Source of the DNA: Tistlia sp040905785
GTDB taxonomy: Bacteria; Pseudomonadota; Alphaproteobacteria; Kiloniellales; DSM-21159
DNA length: 64,000 nt
Assembly (NCBI RefSeq): GCF_040905785.1
Contig: NZ_JBBDQW010000075.1
Coordinates: 22,779-86,778 of the forward strand
Reading direction: 5' to 3'
The notes under the pieces are model-generated. The model ran no database searches and was not told the origin of the DNA. It was given only the letters and a program-made list of their open reading frames with translations. Shown here piece after piece: positions 27,660 to 37,450 of this stretch (positions within the stretch are counted from its first letter, which is position 1; each line of letters opens with the position of its first letter). The position numbers were made by a program, and so were the translations under genes.

Positions 27660-28532
27660 TCACGAGGCGATCGCGGCGAGCGGCTTCGGCGCCTCCTCGC
27701 GGCGCAGCATCTCGCGGGCAAGGCGGATGTAGGCTTGGGCGCCGGCGCAGCGGAAGTCGTAGAGCAGCACCGGCTTGCCGTGGGAGGGCGCCTCGGAGAT
27801 CCGGACATTGCGCGGAATCATGGTGTCGTAGACCTGGGCGCCGAGATACTGCCGCACGTCCTTGGCGACCATGTCGCACAAGTTGTTGCGCTTGTCGTAC
27901 ATGGTCAGCACGACCCCTTGGATTCGGAGCTCCGAATTGAGAGCGCGACGCACGCGCTCGATGGTACGCAGCAGGTGGCTCAGGCCCTCCAGGGCGTAAA
28001 ACTCAGCTTGCAGCGGCACCAGAACGGAATGGGCGGCGACCATGGCGTTGAGAGTCAGCAGTCCGAGCGCCGGTGGGCAGTCGATTAGGATGTAGTCCCA
28101 AGTGCCGGCGCAGCTGGCGAGTGCGCTGCGCAGCCGGTTCTCACGCGCCATCTCGCCGACCAACTCGATCTCGGCACCGGACAGCTCGACCGAGGCCGGA
28201 ACGATCTGCAAGTGCGGCACGGGGCTGTCGACCACGGCCTCAAGGAGCGGACGCTCGCCCATGAGCACGTCGTAGACGGTAATCTTGCGGCTCGAGGGGT
28301 CGAGACCGAGGCCGGTGCTGGCGTTGCCCTGGGGGTCGAGGTCGACGATCAGCACTTCCTTGCCGCAGGCGGCCAGCGCAGTCGCCAAGTTGATCGTCGT
28401 GGTCGTCTTGCCGACCCCGCCCTTCTGGTTGGCGACGGCGAGAATGCGGCTGGTGCGCACCGGGAGGGCACGGGCGAGCGCTGCGGGGCCGGCGGTTTCG
28501 CGCTCGGCGATGGTGACCGGCTCAGGGTTCAT
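27660..28532 (-). CDS. parA: Chromosome partitioning ATPase ParA
   Basis: A 290-residue Walker-type ATPase that powers ParB-driven segregation. The deviant Walker A KGGVGKTTT is at residues 37-45, Walker B and switch segments are at VLIVDLDPQGNAS and YILIDCPPALGLL. A ~28-residue N-terminal extension (MNPEPVTIAERETAG...) precedes the core, as in Caulobacter-like ParA. It overlaps the end of rsmG in ATGA and is 17 bp upstream of parB. The operon rsmG-parA-parB is the standard alphaproteobacterial form. Confidence 0.97.
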   Translation of the reverse strand: MNPEPVTIAERETAGPAALARALPVRTSRILAVANQKGGVGKTTTTINLATALAACGKEVLIVDLDPQGNASTGLGLDPSSRKITVYDVLMGERPLLEAVVDSPVPHLQIVPASVELSGAEIELVGEMARENRLRSALASCAGTWDYILIDCPPALGLLTLNAMVAAHSVLVPLQAEFYALEGLSHLLRTIERVRRALNSELRIQGVVLTMYDKRNNLCDMVAKDVRQYLGAQVYDTMIPRNVRISEAPSHGKPVLLYDFRCAGAQAYIRLAREMLRREEAPKPLAAIAS

Positions 28533-29152
28533 GTCCAGGGTCCTCGAATGCGAAGGATGCGCGCCTCCGGGTCGCTGAGGCTCGGCAACAGCTCGCTGCG
28601 ATCCTGCACCGAGCTAGGGAGTCGGGTCAATTCGGCTTGCGCGCCGCGCCCCTTGTGGAAAAGGCAGACCGTGCCCGCCTGCCGGTGCGGTGCCGACCAG
28701 GCCAGGAGCCGCTCGGCGGAGGCCAGGGCGCGCGCGGTGATGAAATCCGCGCGCTGCGGCGGCAATTCCTCTATGCGCTCGTTGTGCAGCGTCACCGGGG
28801 TCTGCGTGGCGCGCGCGACCTCCCTGAGGAAGGCGATTTTCTTGCGATCCGATTCGACCAGGTGCAGCTCGCCGGCGCCGGCGACGGCCAGCACCAGCCC
28901 CGGAAAGCCCGCGCCGCTGCCGAGATCGAGAATCCGGGGCAACGAACCCCCTTCCGCCGCGATCAGCGGCAGGAGTTGGAGGGAGTCGAGGAAATGCCGG
29001 CGCCAGGGGTCCTCGAGGCTGCTGCGGGCGACGAGGTTGATCGCAGGGTTCCAGCGGCGCAGGGTCGCCTCGTAGAGTTCGAGCTTGGTCTGTGTTTCAC
29101 GTGAAACAGGAATCCGGTCGGCCAGATCCTCCACCGTCAGCGGCGCGGCCAT
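28529..29152 (-). CDS. rsmG: 16S rRNA (guanine527-N7)-methyltransferase RsmG
   Basis: A 207-residue SAM-dependent methyltransferase that modifies G527 of 16S rRNA. RILDLGSGAGFPGLVLAV is motif I, LHLVESDRKKIAFLREV is motif II, and ADFITARALASAERLLAW holds the catalytic segment. The ATG at 29152 overlaps mnmG's stop by one base (TGATG); a GTG at 29155 is possible and would give a 4-bp overlap. A perfect parS site lies within the coding sequence (codons for VSRET at about residues 16-20), so the protein sequence here is constrained by DNA function. Confidence 0.96.
   Translation of the reverse strand: MAAPLTVEDLADRIPVSRETQTKLELYEATLRRWNPAINLVARSSLEDPWRRHFLDSLQLLPLIAAEGGSLPRILDLGSGAGFPGLVLAVAGAGELHLVESDRKKIAFLREVARATQTPVTLHNERIEELPPQRADFITARALASAERLLAWSAPHRQAGTVCLFHKGRGAQAELTRLPSSVQDRSELLPSLSDPEARILRIRGPWT
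29093..29108. other. parS centromere site 1 (inside rsmG)
   Basis: TGTTTCACGTGAAACA is a perfect 16-bp palindrome and matches the ParB binding consensus with no mismatch. It lies within the 5' part of rsmG, 1.5 kb from parB. ParB loads here and spreads along flanking DNA. Binding was not tested. Confidence 0.95.
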
Positions 29153-31020
29153 CACGCCGCCCTGCCGGAGGTACGCTTGACATAGCGCAGCAGCGTCAGG
29201 AGCGCCGCCGGGGTCACGCCGGGCAGGCGCGACGCGGAGCCCAGCGTCAGCGGGCGCGCCTCGGACAGTCGCTGTGAGGCCTCGCGAGACAGTCCGGGGA
29301 CCTGCCGGTAGTCGAGGGCCGGCGGCAGCCGCAGGGCTTCGTCACGGCGGAAAGCCTCTACATCGGCTTCCTGCCTCGTCAGATAGCTGGCGTAGCGGGC
29401 GTCGGTCTCGAGCTGCTCGGCAATCGCCGGCGCGACGGCACCCAACGCCGGCCAGACCGTCGAGAGCCGTGCCCAGGTGACCTCGGGATAGGCGAGTAAC
29501 GCCAACGCGCTGCGGCGCAAACCGTCGCGGTTGATCGCGAGGCCATGGCGCGCGAGGGCATCGGGCGTCGCGGACAGGCTTTCGGCCAGCCGCCGCGCCT
29601 CGGCCAGGGCCGCCGTCTTGGCGGCGAAGGCCTGCTCCCGGCGGCGGCTCACGCAACCGAGCGCCACGCCGACCCCGGTCAGCCGCTGGTCGGCGTTGTC
29701 GGCCCGAAGCCGGAGCCGGTACTCGGCGCGGCTGGTCAGCATCCGGTAGGGCTCGGTGACGCCGCGTCCGGTCAGGTCATCGATCAACACGCCGAGATAG
29801 GCGTCCGCGCGGTCCGGCAGGAAGCGGGCTTCGGCGCCACCTGCGGCCAAGGCCGCGTTGAGACCGGCGACGAGACCTTGGGCGGCGGCCTCCTCGTACC
29901 CGGTGGTGCCGTTGATCTGGCCCGCGAGGTAGAGGCGCGGGAGACGGCGACATTCCAGCTCGCGGCTCAGCTGCCGGGGGTCCACGAAGTCGTACTCGAT
30001 AGCATAGCCGGGCTGCAGCATCACGGCCTTCTCGAGCCCGGGGATCGTCTTCAGGAAGGCTTTCTGAACCTCGACCGGCAGCGACGTCGAGATGCCGTTG
30101 GGATAGACCGTGTCGTCTTCCAGGCCCTCCGGCTCGAGAAAAACCTGATGCCGCTCCCGCTCGGCGAAGCGCACCACCTTGTCCTCGATCGAGGGGCAGT
30201 AGCGCGGTCCGAGCGACTCGATGGCGCCGCTGTAGATGGCGCTGCGATGAAGATTGTCGCGGATCAGGGCGTGCGTCTCGGGGCCCGTGAAGGTGACGCC
30301 GCAGGCGACCTGCGGATTGGCAATCGTCTCGGTGAGGGTCGAGAAGGCTTCAGGCGGGTCGTCACCCAACTGGCGCTCGATATCCGCCCAGCCGATGCTG
30401 CGCCCGTCGAGCCGCGGCGGCGTGCCGGTCTTGAGGCGGCCGAGCGCGAAGCCCAGGCGCTGCAGGGTCAGGGCCAGGGGAACGGCCGGTGCCTCGCCGA
30501 CGCGGCCGGCAGGAGTCTGGCTCTCGCCCAGGTGGATCACGCCCCGCAGGAAGGTTCCCGTGGTCAGCACCACGGCGCCGGCCAGCCGTTCCGTCCCGCA
30601 CGCCAGGCGCACGCCGCAGCAGCGTCCCTCGCCGTCGAGGAGCAGATCCTCGACCGCCCCGGCTTCGATCGCCAAGTCGGCCTGCTCGGCGAGCAGCCCC
30701 TGCATCGCCTGGCGATAGAGCTTGCGGTCCGCCTGGGCCCGCGGGCCCCGGACTGCCGCGCCCTTGCTGCGATTGAGTAGCCGGAACTGGATGCCGGCCC
30801 GGTCGGCGGCGAGGCCCATGAGACCGTCCAGGGCATCGATCTCGCGCACCAGGTGGCCCTTTCCCAGACCCCCGATCGCCGGATTGCACGACATCGCCCC
30901 GATGGTCTCTGGCCGGTGGGTCAGGAGCAGGGTCCGGGCACCCAGGCGCGCCGCCGCCGCCGCCGCCTCGCAGCCGGCGTGCCCGCCTCCGACCACCAGA
31001 ACGTCCCAATGCGGTGCCAT
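29152..31020 (-). CDS. mnmG: tRNA U34 carboxymethylaminomethyl-modifying enzyme MnmG (GidA)
   Basis: A 622-residue FAD enzyme that with MnmE forms the cmnm5 group on wobble uridine 34. The FAD-binding GGGHAG is at residues 11-16, GAMSCNPAIGGLGKGHLVREIDALDG follows, and the YCPSIEDKVVRF motif and GTTGYEEAAAQGL near the active site are family hallmarks. The C-terminal helical domain ends in PLTLGSASRLPGVTPAALLTLLRYVKR. The ATG at 31020 is chosen since homology starts there. A perfect parS site lies in the gap between mnmE and mnmG. Confidence 0.97.
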   Translation of the reverse strand: MAPHWDVLVVGGGHAGCEAAAAAARLGARTLLLTHRPETIGAMSCNPAIGGLGKGHLVREIDALDGLMGLAADRAGIQFRLLNRSKGAAVRGPRAQADRKLYRQAMQGLLAEQADLAIEAGAVEDLLLDGEGRCCGVRLACGTERLAGAVVLTTGTFLRGVIHLGESQTPAGRVGEAPAVPLALTLQRLGFALGRLKTGTPPRLDGRSIGWADIERQLGDDPPEAFSTLTETIANPQVACGVTFTGPETHALIRDNLHRSAIYSGAIESLGPRYCPSIEDKVVRFAERERHQVFLEPEGLEDDTVYPNGISTSLPVEVQKAFLKTIPGLEKAVMLQPGYAIEYDFVDPRQLSRELECRRLPRLYLAGQINGTTGYEEAAAQGLVAGLNAALAAGGAEARFLPDRADAYLGVLIDDLTGRGVTEPYRMLTSRAEYRLRLRADNADQRLTGVGVALGCVSRRREQAFAAKTAALAEARRLAESLSATPDALARHGLAINRDGLRRSALALLAYPEVTWARLSTVWPALGAVAPAIAEQLETDARYASYLTRQEADVEAFRRDEALRLPPALDYRQVPGLSREASQRLSEARPLTLGSASRLPGVTPAALLTLLRYVKRTSGRAA

Positions 31021-31081
31021 GTCCGCAAGATGCGAGGCCCGTGCGCGTCGGTCAAGGCGCCGGGTCGCCAGGCGATGCCGC

Positions 31082-31097
31082 TGTTTCACGTGAAACA
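31082..31097. other. parS centromere site 2 (between mnmE and mnmG)
   Basis: A second perfect TGTTTCACGTGAAACA palindrome, 4 bases before the mnmE stop codon, in the 80-bp gap between mnmE and mnmG. It is 2.0 kb from parS site 1 and 3.4 kb from the parB start. Both sites are identical to the consensus. No third site was noticed in this window. Confidence 0.95.
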
Positions 31098-31100
31098 GCG

Positions 31101-32438
31101 TCACTTGCCGATACAGAACTCGCGAAAGACCGAGTCGAGCAGCCGCTCGACGTCGATTCGCCCGACCAGTCGCCCCAGGGCGCTGCGGGCAACCCGCAGA
31201 TCCTCTGCCATCAGCGCCGGCTCCCTCGCCGCGAGGGCTCGCTCGAGCGCCTCTGCACAGGCGGCGAGGGCGGCGCGATGGCGCTCGCGGTTGAAGAGCG
31301 CATCGCCCTGCCCCGAACATAGGTCCGTGACCCGCTCGGCCAGGCGCTGTTGCAAGGCCTCGAGGCCCTCGCCGGTCTTCGCCGACACGCGCAGCGCTCG
31401 CAGGCCGCCGGGCGCCATTGCCCCGCCGGCTTCGAGATCGCACTTCGAAAGCACCGCCAGGCTCCGATCATCCACCAGATCTAGCGTTTCGTGATCCATG
31501 ACCGGCAATATCTCGCTGTCGAACAGGACAACGACGAGATCAGCCCCCGCCGCGCGCGCGCGGGCCCGGCGCATGCCTTCCTGCTCGACGGGGTCGACCG
31601 CGGCCGCCGCCCGCAGGCCCGCCGTATCGAGCAGCGTCACCGCGAAGCCTGCGAGATCGAGCCGGACCTCGACGACGTCGCGGGTCGTGCCCGCCGTCTC
31701 GTGGACGATGGCCGCCTCCCGACGCGCCAGGGCGTTCAGCAGGCTCGACTTGCCGGCATTGGGCGCGCCGACCAGCGCGATCTCGAAGCCCTGGCGCAGC
31801 CGCTCGCCGAGCGCGACCTCATAGCTGGCGGCCAGGAGCGCGTCCCGGAGGCCGGCGGTCTCCGCACGGACCCGCGCCAGGAGATCGGCGGGCAGATCCT
31901 CGTCGGGAAAGTCGATCGCCGCCTCCAGACGCGCCGAGACCGCGACCAGCGCGCCTTCCCAGGCAGCGAGGCGCCCGGTCAGGGCCTCGGTGCCGGCCAG
32001 CGCCTGGCGCCGCTGGCGCGCGGTCTCGGCGGCGACCAGGTCGGCGACCGCCTCGGCGGCGACCAGGTCGAGCCGGCCCGCCTCGAAGGCGCGCCGTGTG
32101 AATTCGCCGGGATCGGCCGGTCGGAAGGCGGGCAGCGACGCGAGCAGCGAGAGCAGGGAGCGCACGACCGCGAGCCCGCCATGGACCTGGAGCTCTGCCA
32201 TGTCTTCGCCGGTGTAGCTCCCCGCCTCGGCCGGCAGCCAGACCACCACCCCGCGATCGAGCAGTTCGCCGTCGGGTGCCCGGAGCGCGCGCTGGCTGAA
32301 GCGCCGGGGCGGCGGCAGCGGGCCGGAGAGCAGCTCCTCGAGGGCGTCGCCGACCCCGGGGCCCGAAAGGCGCAGGACGGCGATCGCGCCGGTGCCCGGC
32401 GGCGTCGAGAGGGCGAAGATGCTGTCCCGATCCGCCAC
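31101..32438 (-). CDS. mnmE: tRNA modification GTPase MnmE
   Basis: A 445-residue G protein that acts with MnmG. The N-terminal tetrahydrofolate-binding domain begins at a GTG start (MADRDSIFALSTPPGTGAIAVLRLSGPG). The G1 loop GAPNAGKS is at 224-231, the G2 GTTRD motif and G3 DTAG follow, and the G4 motif reads SKCD instead of the usual NKxD. The C-terminal motif CIGK ends the protein, with the invariant Cys442 needed for modification. Normal length. It follows the 33-bp gap after the nitroreductase gene and belongs to the mnmE-mnmG-rsmG-parA-parB gene string. Confidence 0.97.
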   Translation of the reverse strand: MADRDSIFALSTPPGTGAIAVLRLSGPGVGDALEELLSGPLPPPRRFSQRALRAPDGELLDRGVVVWLPAEAGSYTGEDMAELQVHGGLAVVRSLLSLLASLPAFRPADPGEFTRRAFEAGRLDLVAAEAVADLVAAETARQRRQALAGTEALTGRLAAWEGALVAVSARLEAAIDFPDEDLPADLLARVRAETAGLRDALLAASYEVALGERLRQGFEIALVGAPNAGKSSLLNALARREAAIVHETAGTTRDVVEVRLDLAGFAVTLLDTAGLRAAAAVDPVEQEGMRRARARAAGADLVVVLFDSEILPVMDHETLDLVDDRSLAVLSKCDLEAGGAMAPGGLRALRVSAKTGEGLEALQQRLAERVTDLCSGQGDALFNRERHRAALAACAEALERALAAREPALMAEDLRVARSALGRLVGRIDVERLLDSVFREFCIGK

Positions 32439-32471
32439 GGTTCCGCTGCCGGTCCGTATCTTCCTGAGGGC

Positions 32472-33068
32472 TCAGTCGGCTGCGGAATCGAGGGCGGCGG
32501 CGCCGTCCCAGTGGCGCACGAAGGCCGCGGCATCGGGCCGGCGCTTGGCCGCCGGCGGCTCGCTCGGGGTACCGACGTAGAGGAAGCCGACGATCTCGTC
32601 CTTGGGCTGGAGCCCGAAGCCGGCCTTGACGAAGGGGTCGTGGGCGTTCGGGCCGGTCAGCTGGATCGCGCCGTAGCCCTTGGCGTGCAGTGCGATCAGC
32701 ATGTTCTGCACCGCCGCACCGGCCGAGACGATCTGCTCGATCGGCGGCACCTTGGGATGGTCCTCGCGGATCTCCGCCCAGACGGCGATGACCAGCGGGC
32801 TGCGCAGCGCCTTGCGGCGCGCCTCCTCGAGCACGGCCGCACCGGCCTCGGGATCGCGGCGCCGGGTCGCCTCGGCGAAGAGGTCGGCGAAGCGCTCCAG
32901 CGCCGGCCCGCGGATCACCGCGAAGCGCCAGGGGCGGATCGAGCCGTGATCCGGCGCGGTCACGGCCGCGGCGAAGACCTCGGCGAGCTCGCCGTCGCTC
33001 GGCGCCGGCTCGCCCAGCAGCCGCGCCGGCACCGAGCTGCGCGTCAGGATCGCGTCCAGGGCGTCCAA
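32472..33068 (-). CDS. Nitroreductase family protein (YdjA-like)
   Basis: A 198-residue FMN-dependent oxidoreductase-like protein. The nitroreductase core reads AVTAPDHGSIRPWRFAVIRG (flavin-binding SxRxWRF-type segment), AVQNMLIALHAKGYGAIQLTG and a C-terminal GFLYVGTPSEP. The TTG at 33068 is preferred as start because AAGGAG lies 7 bases before it and it sits just after the stop of the upstream gene; the GTG at 33089 is the alternative. It probably uses NAD(P)H to reduce nitro or quinone substrates. Located 33 bp upstream of mnmE, perhaps co-transcribed. Confidence 0.87.
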   Translation of the reverse strand: MDALDAILTRSSVPARLLGEPAPSDGELAEVFAAAVTAPDHGSIRPWRFAVIRGPALERFADLFAEATRRRDPEAGAAVLEEARRKALRSPLVIAVWAEIREDHPKVPPIEQIVSAGAAVQNMLIALHAKGYGAIQLTGPNAHDPFVKAGFGLQPKDEIVGFLYVGTPSEPPAAKRRPDAAAFVRHWDGAAALDSAAD

Positions 33069-33072
33069 AGTG

Positions 33073-33315
33073 TCACTCCTTCCGGCCACTGCCGGCCATC
33101 TGGTTCCGGAACAGCTTCTGCAGCTGCTCCCAGTTCTGCATCGTCGCCGGCAGCCAGGTCTTGAACAGCGTCTCCGGGTCCATCGCCTGGAGATTGGCCT
33201 TCATCTGCTTCTCGATCTCGGCCATCAGCGAGGCCTGCATCGGCGCCACGTCGGGCAGGCCGAGGAAGGCGCGCGCCTCCTCGGGCGTGCAGTCGATGTC
33301 CACGGTGACCTTCAT
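33073..33315 (-). CDS. Small DUF6489-like protein
   Basis: An 80-residue protein with a strong GGAGGG ribosome site 3 bases before the ATG. It starts MKVTVDIDCTPEEARAFLGLPDV, then a helical stretch (MQASLMAEIEKQMKANLQAMD) and ends LFRNQMAGSGRKE. This is the pattern of small alphaproteobacterial DUF6489-type proteins often found near mnmE. No enzymatic motif or membrane segment. Its stop is 5 bp upstream of the nitroreductase start. Function is unknown. Confidence 0.8.
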   Translation of the reverse strand: MKVTVDIDCTPEEARAFLGLPDVAPMQASLMAEIEKQMKANLQAMDPETLFKTWLPATMQNWEQLQKLFRNQMAGSGRKE

Positions 33316-33438
33316 CGCCCCTCCCTGCCGGCCGCCGGTGTGGCGGTCGTGGTTGAGTCCAAGCGTCGCGCTCTTCATATAGGCGGAAGTGCCGCTCCGC
33401 TCAAAGGGCGCCCGGCGCACGTAGCAATGCGAGGCGAG

Positions 33439-35544
<2,106 letters not shown>

Positions 35545-35682
35545 CCGCCGCCCTGCCCGGCCCTGCGCCAGGGTCCAGACGGGGCTGCCGCCGTCCCCAG
35601 GTACCGGATGACGGACCGGCGAACTGCCGCTAGGCTGGCCGCCCCGACCAGCAGGCGACAAGAAACGACGGGAGGATCGACC

Positions 35683-36381
35683 ATGGCATCCCTGACCATC
35701 CCGGCCAGCGACGGCAGCGGCAGCTTCGGCGGCTACCTCGCTCTGCCCGGCAAGTCCCCGGCCGCCGCGATCCTGGTGATCCAGGAGATCTTCGGCGTCA
35801 ACAAGGTCATGCGCGAGCTCTGCGACAGCTACGCCGCCGAGGGCTATCTCGCCTTCGCGCCGGACCTCTTCTGGCGCATCCAGCCGGGCGTCGACATCAC
35901 GGACCGGAGCGAGGCGGAGTGGCAGCAGGCCTTCGCCCTGATGCAGAAGTTCGACGTCGACAAGGGCGTCGAGGACCTCAAGGCGGCGCTCGCCGCCCTG
36001 CGCGGCCACGAGGCCGCGACCGGCAAGGTCGGCACGGTCGGCTACTGCCTGGGCGGCAAGCTCGCCTTCCTGATGGCGACGCGCTCCGACGCCGACTGCA
36101 ACGTCAGCTACTACGGCGTCGGCTTGGCCGACCATCTGGGCGAGATCGGCGCCATCGCGAGGCCGCTGATGCTGCACGTCGCCCGCGAGGACGGCTTCGT
36201 CCCGAAGGAGCAGCAGGACAAGGTCGCGGCCGCCCTCGAGGGCAACGACCTGGTCCTCCATCACAGCTACGAGGGCCAGGATCACGCCTTCGCCCGCGAA
36301 GGCGGCGCCCACTACGACGCCGCGGCCGCCGGCAGGGCGAACGAGCGCACCCGAGCCTTCTTCGCCCGCCATCTCGGCTGA
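35683..36381 (+). CDS. Dienelactone hydrolase family protein
   Basis: A 232-residue alpha/beta hydrolase of the dienelactone hydrolase family. The nucleophile is Cys122 in VGYCLGGK, with a glutamate at QEIFG (residue 35) and HAF (GQDHAFAREG) near the C-terminus as the catalytic His. The ATG at 35683 has GGGAGGATCGACC before it. The family opens cyclic lactones such as dienelactones in chloroaromatic degradation, but no other pathway gene is nearby, so it may be a general lactone hydrolase. It is 52 bp upstream of the quinone reductase gene on the same strand. Confidence 0.9.
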   Translation: MASLTIPASDGSGSFGGYLALPGKSPAAAILVIQEIFGVNKVMRELCDSYAAEGYLAFAPDLFWRIQPGVDITDRSEAEWQQAFALMQKFDVDKGVEDLKAALAALRGHEAATGKVGTVGYCLGGKLAFLMATRSDADCNVSYYGVGLADHLGEIGAIARPLMLHVAREDGFVPKEQQDKVAAALEGNDLVLHHSYEGQDHAFAREGGAHYDAAAAGRANERTRAFFARHLG

Positions 36382-36397
36382 GCGCCCGCGCGCGCCG

Positions 36398-36410
36398 AAT
36401 CTCAGAGATT
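36398..36410. promoter_or_regulatory. Short dyad upstream of quinone oxidoreductase gene
   Basis: AATCTCAGAGATT is a 13-bp perfect dyad (AATCTC and GAGATT around one base). It lies 24 bp before the quinone oxidoreductase start, in the 52-bp gap after the dienelactone hydrolase gene. It may be a regulator site or a short hairpin; nothing else supports it. Confidence 0.25.
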
Positions 36411-36433
36411 TCCCGCAAGAAAGAGAGCAAGCC

Positions 36434-37408
36434 ATGCCGCATGCCATCCGTTTCCACGAGACCGGCGGTCCCGAGGTCCTGCGCTGGGAGGAGGTCGAGC
36501 TCGGCGAGCCGGGCGCCGGCCAGGTCCGGTTGCGGCAGACCGCCGTCGGCCTCAACTACATCGACACCTACCACCGCACCGGCCTCTATCCGACGCCGCT
36601 GCCGAGCGGCATCGGCCTGGAGGCCGCCGGCGTCGTGGAAGCGGTCGGCGAGGGAGTCTCGGACCTGAAGGCGGGCGACCGGGTCGCCTACGCCAGCGGT
36701 CCGATCGGCGCCTACACCGAGGCGCGCCTGATGCCGGCCGAGCGGGTCGTCAAGCTCGGCGACTCGATCGCCGACGAGACCGCCGCGGCGATGATGCTCC
36801 AGGGCATGACCGTGCAGTACCTGATCCGCCGCACCCACCGCTGCCAGAAGGGCGAGACGGTGCTCTGGCACGCCGCTGCCGGCGGTGTCGGGCTGATCGC
36901 CTGCCAGTGGCTGAAGTCCCTCGGCGTCACGGTCATCGGCACGGTCGGCAGCGAGGAGAAGGCGGCGCTGGCCAAGGCCCACGGCTGCACCCACACGATC
37001 AACTACCGCACCGAGAACTTCGTCGAGAAGGTCAAGGAGATCACCGGCGGCGCCGGCGTGCCGGTCGTCTACGACGGTGTCGGCAAGGACACCTGGGAAG
37101 GCTCGCTCGACTGCCTGTCGCCGCTCGGCCTGATGGTCAGCTTCGGCAACTCCTCGGGCGCCGTCGCACCGGTCAATCTCGGCGTGCTGAGCCAGAAGGG
37201 CTCGCTCTTCGTGACCCGGCCGACCCTGGTGACCTATACCGCCAGCCGCAAGGACCTGCTCGCCTCGGCCCAGGAGCTGTTCGAGGTCGTCGGCAGCGGC
37301 GCGGTCAAGATCGAGATCAACCAGCGCTACGCGCTCAAGGACGCGGTCCAGGCGCACCGCGACCTGGAGGCGCGCAAGACCACCGGCTCGACCATCCTGC
37401 TGCCCTGA
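36434..37408 (+). CDS. NADPH:quinone oxidoreductase (QOR-type medium-chain dehydrogenase)
   Basis: A 324-residue zinc-independent medium-chain dehydrogenase-like protein. The N-terminal GroES-like domain has VGLNYIDTYHRTGLYPTPLPSGIGLEAAGVVEAVGEGV, typical of Qor proteins (no zinc-binding Cys/His set). The NADPH-binding fold has HAAAGGVGLIACQWLKSLGVTVIGTVGSEEK, and the C-terminal end has FVTRPTLVTY. It would reduce quinones by one electron in the cytoplasm. It is followed by a convergent sulfotransferase gene 42 bp away, with a 14-bp palindrome between them. Confidence 0.93.
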   Translation: MPHAIRFHETGGPEVLRWEEVELGEPGAGQVRLRQTAVGLNYIDTYHRTGLYPTPLPSGIGLEAAGVVEAVGEGVSDLKAGDRVAYASGPIGAYTEARLMPAERVVKLGDSIADETAAAMMLQGMTVQYLIRRTHRCQKGETVLWHAAAGGVGLIACQWLKSLGVTVIGTVGSEEKAALAKAHGCTHTINYRTENFVEKVKEITGGAGVPVVYDGVGKDTWEGSLDCLSPLGLMVSFGNSSGAVAPVNLGVLSQKGSLFVTRPTLVTYTASRKDLLASAQELFEVVGSGAVKIEINQRYALKDAVQAHRDLEARKTTGSTILLP

Positions 37409-37430
37409 GGAGCCGCTGCGTCAAGAACGG

Positions 37431-37444
37431 CCGTTGCGCAACGG
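37431..37444. other. 14-bp perfect palindrome between convergent genes
   Basis: CCGTTGCGCAACGG is a perfect palindrome with no loop, followed by GAACGG. It lies between the stops of the quinone oxidoreductase and the TPR-sulfotransferase genes, which converge. No T-run follows on either side, so a classical terminator is not supported; a small transcription-pausing structure or a protein site is possible. Confidence 0.25.
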
Positions 37445-37450
37445 GAACGG

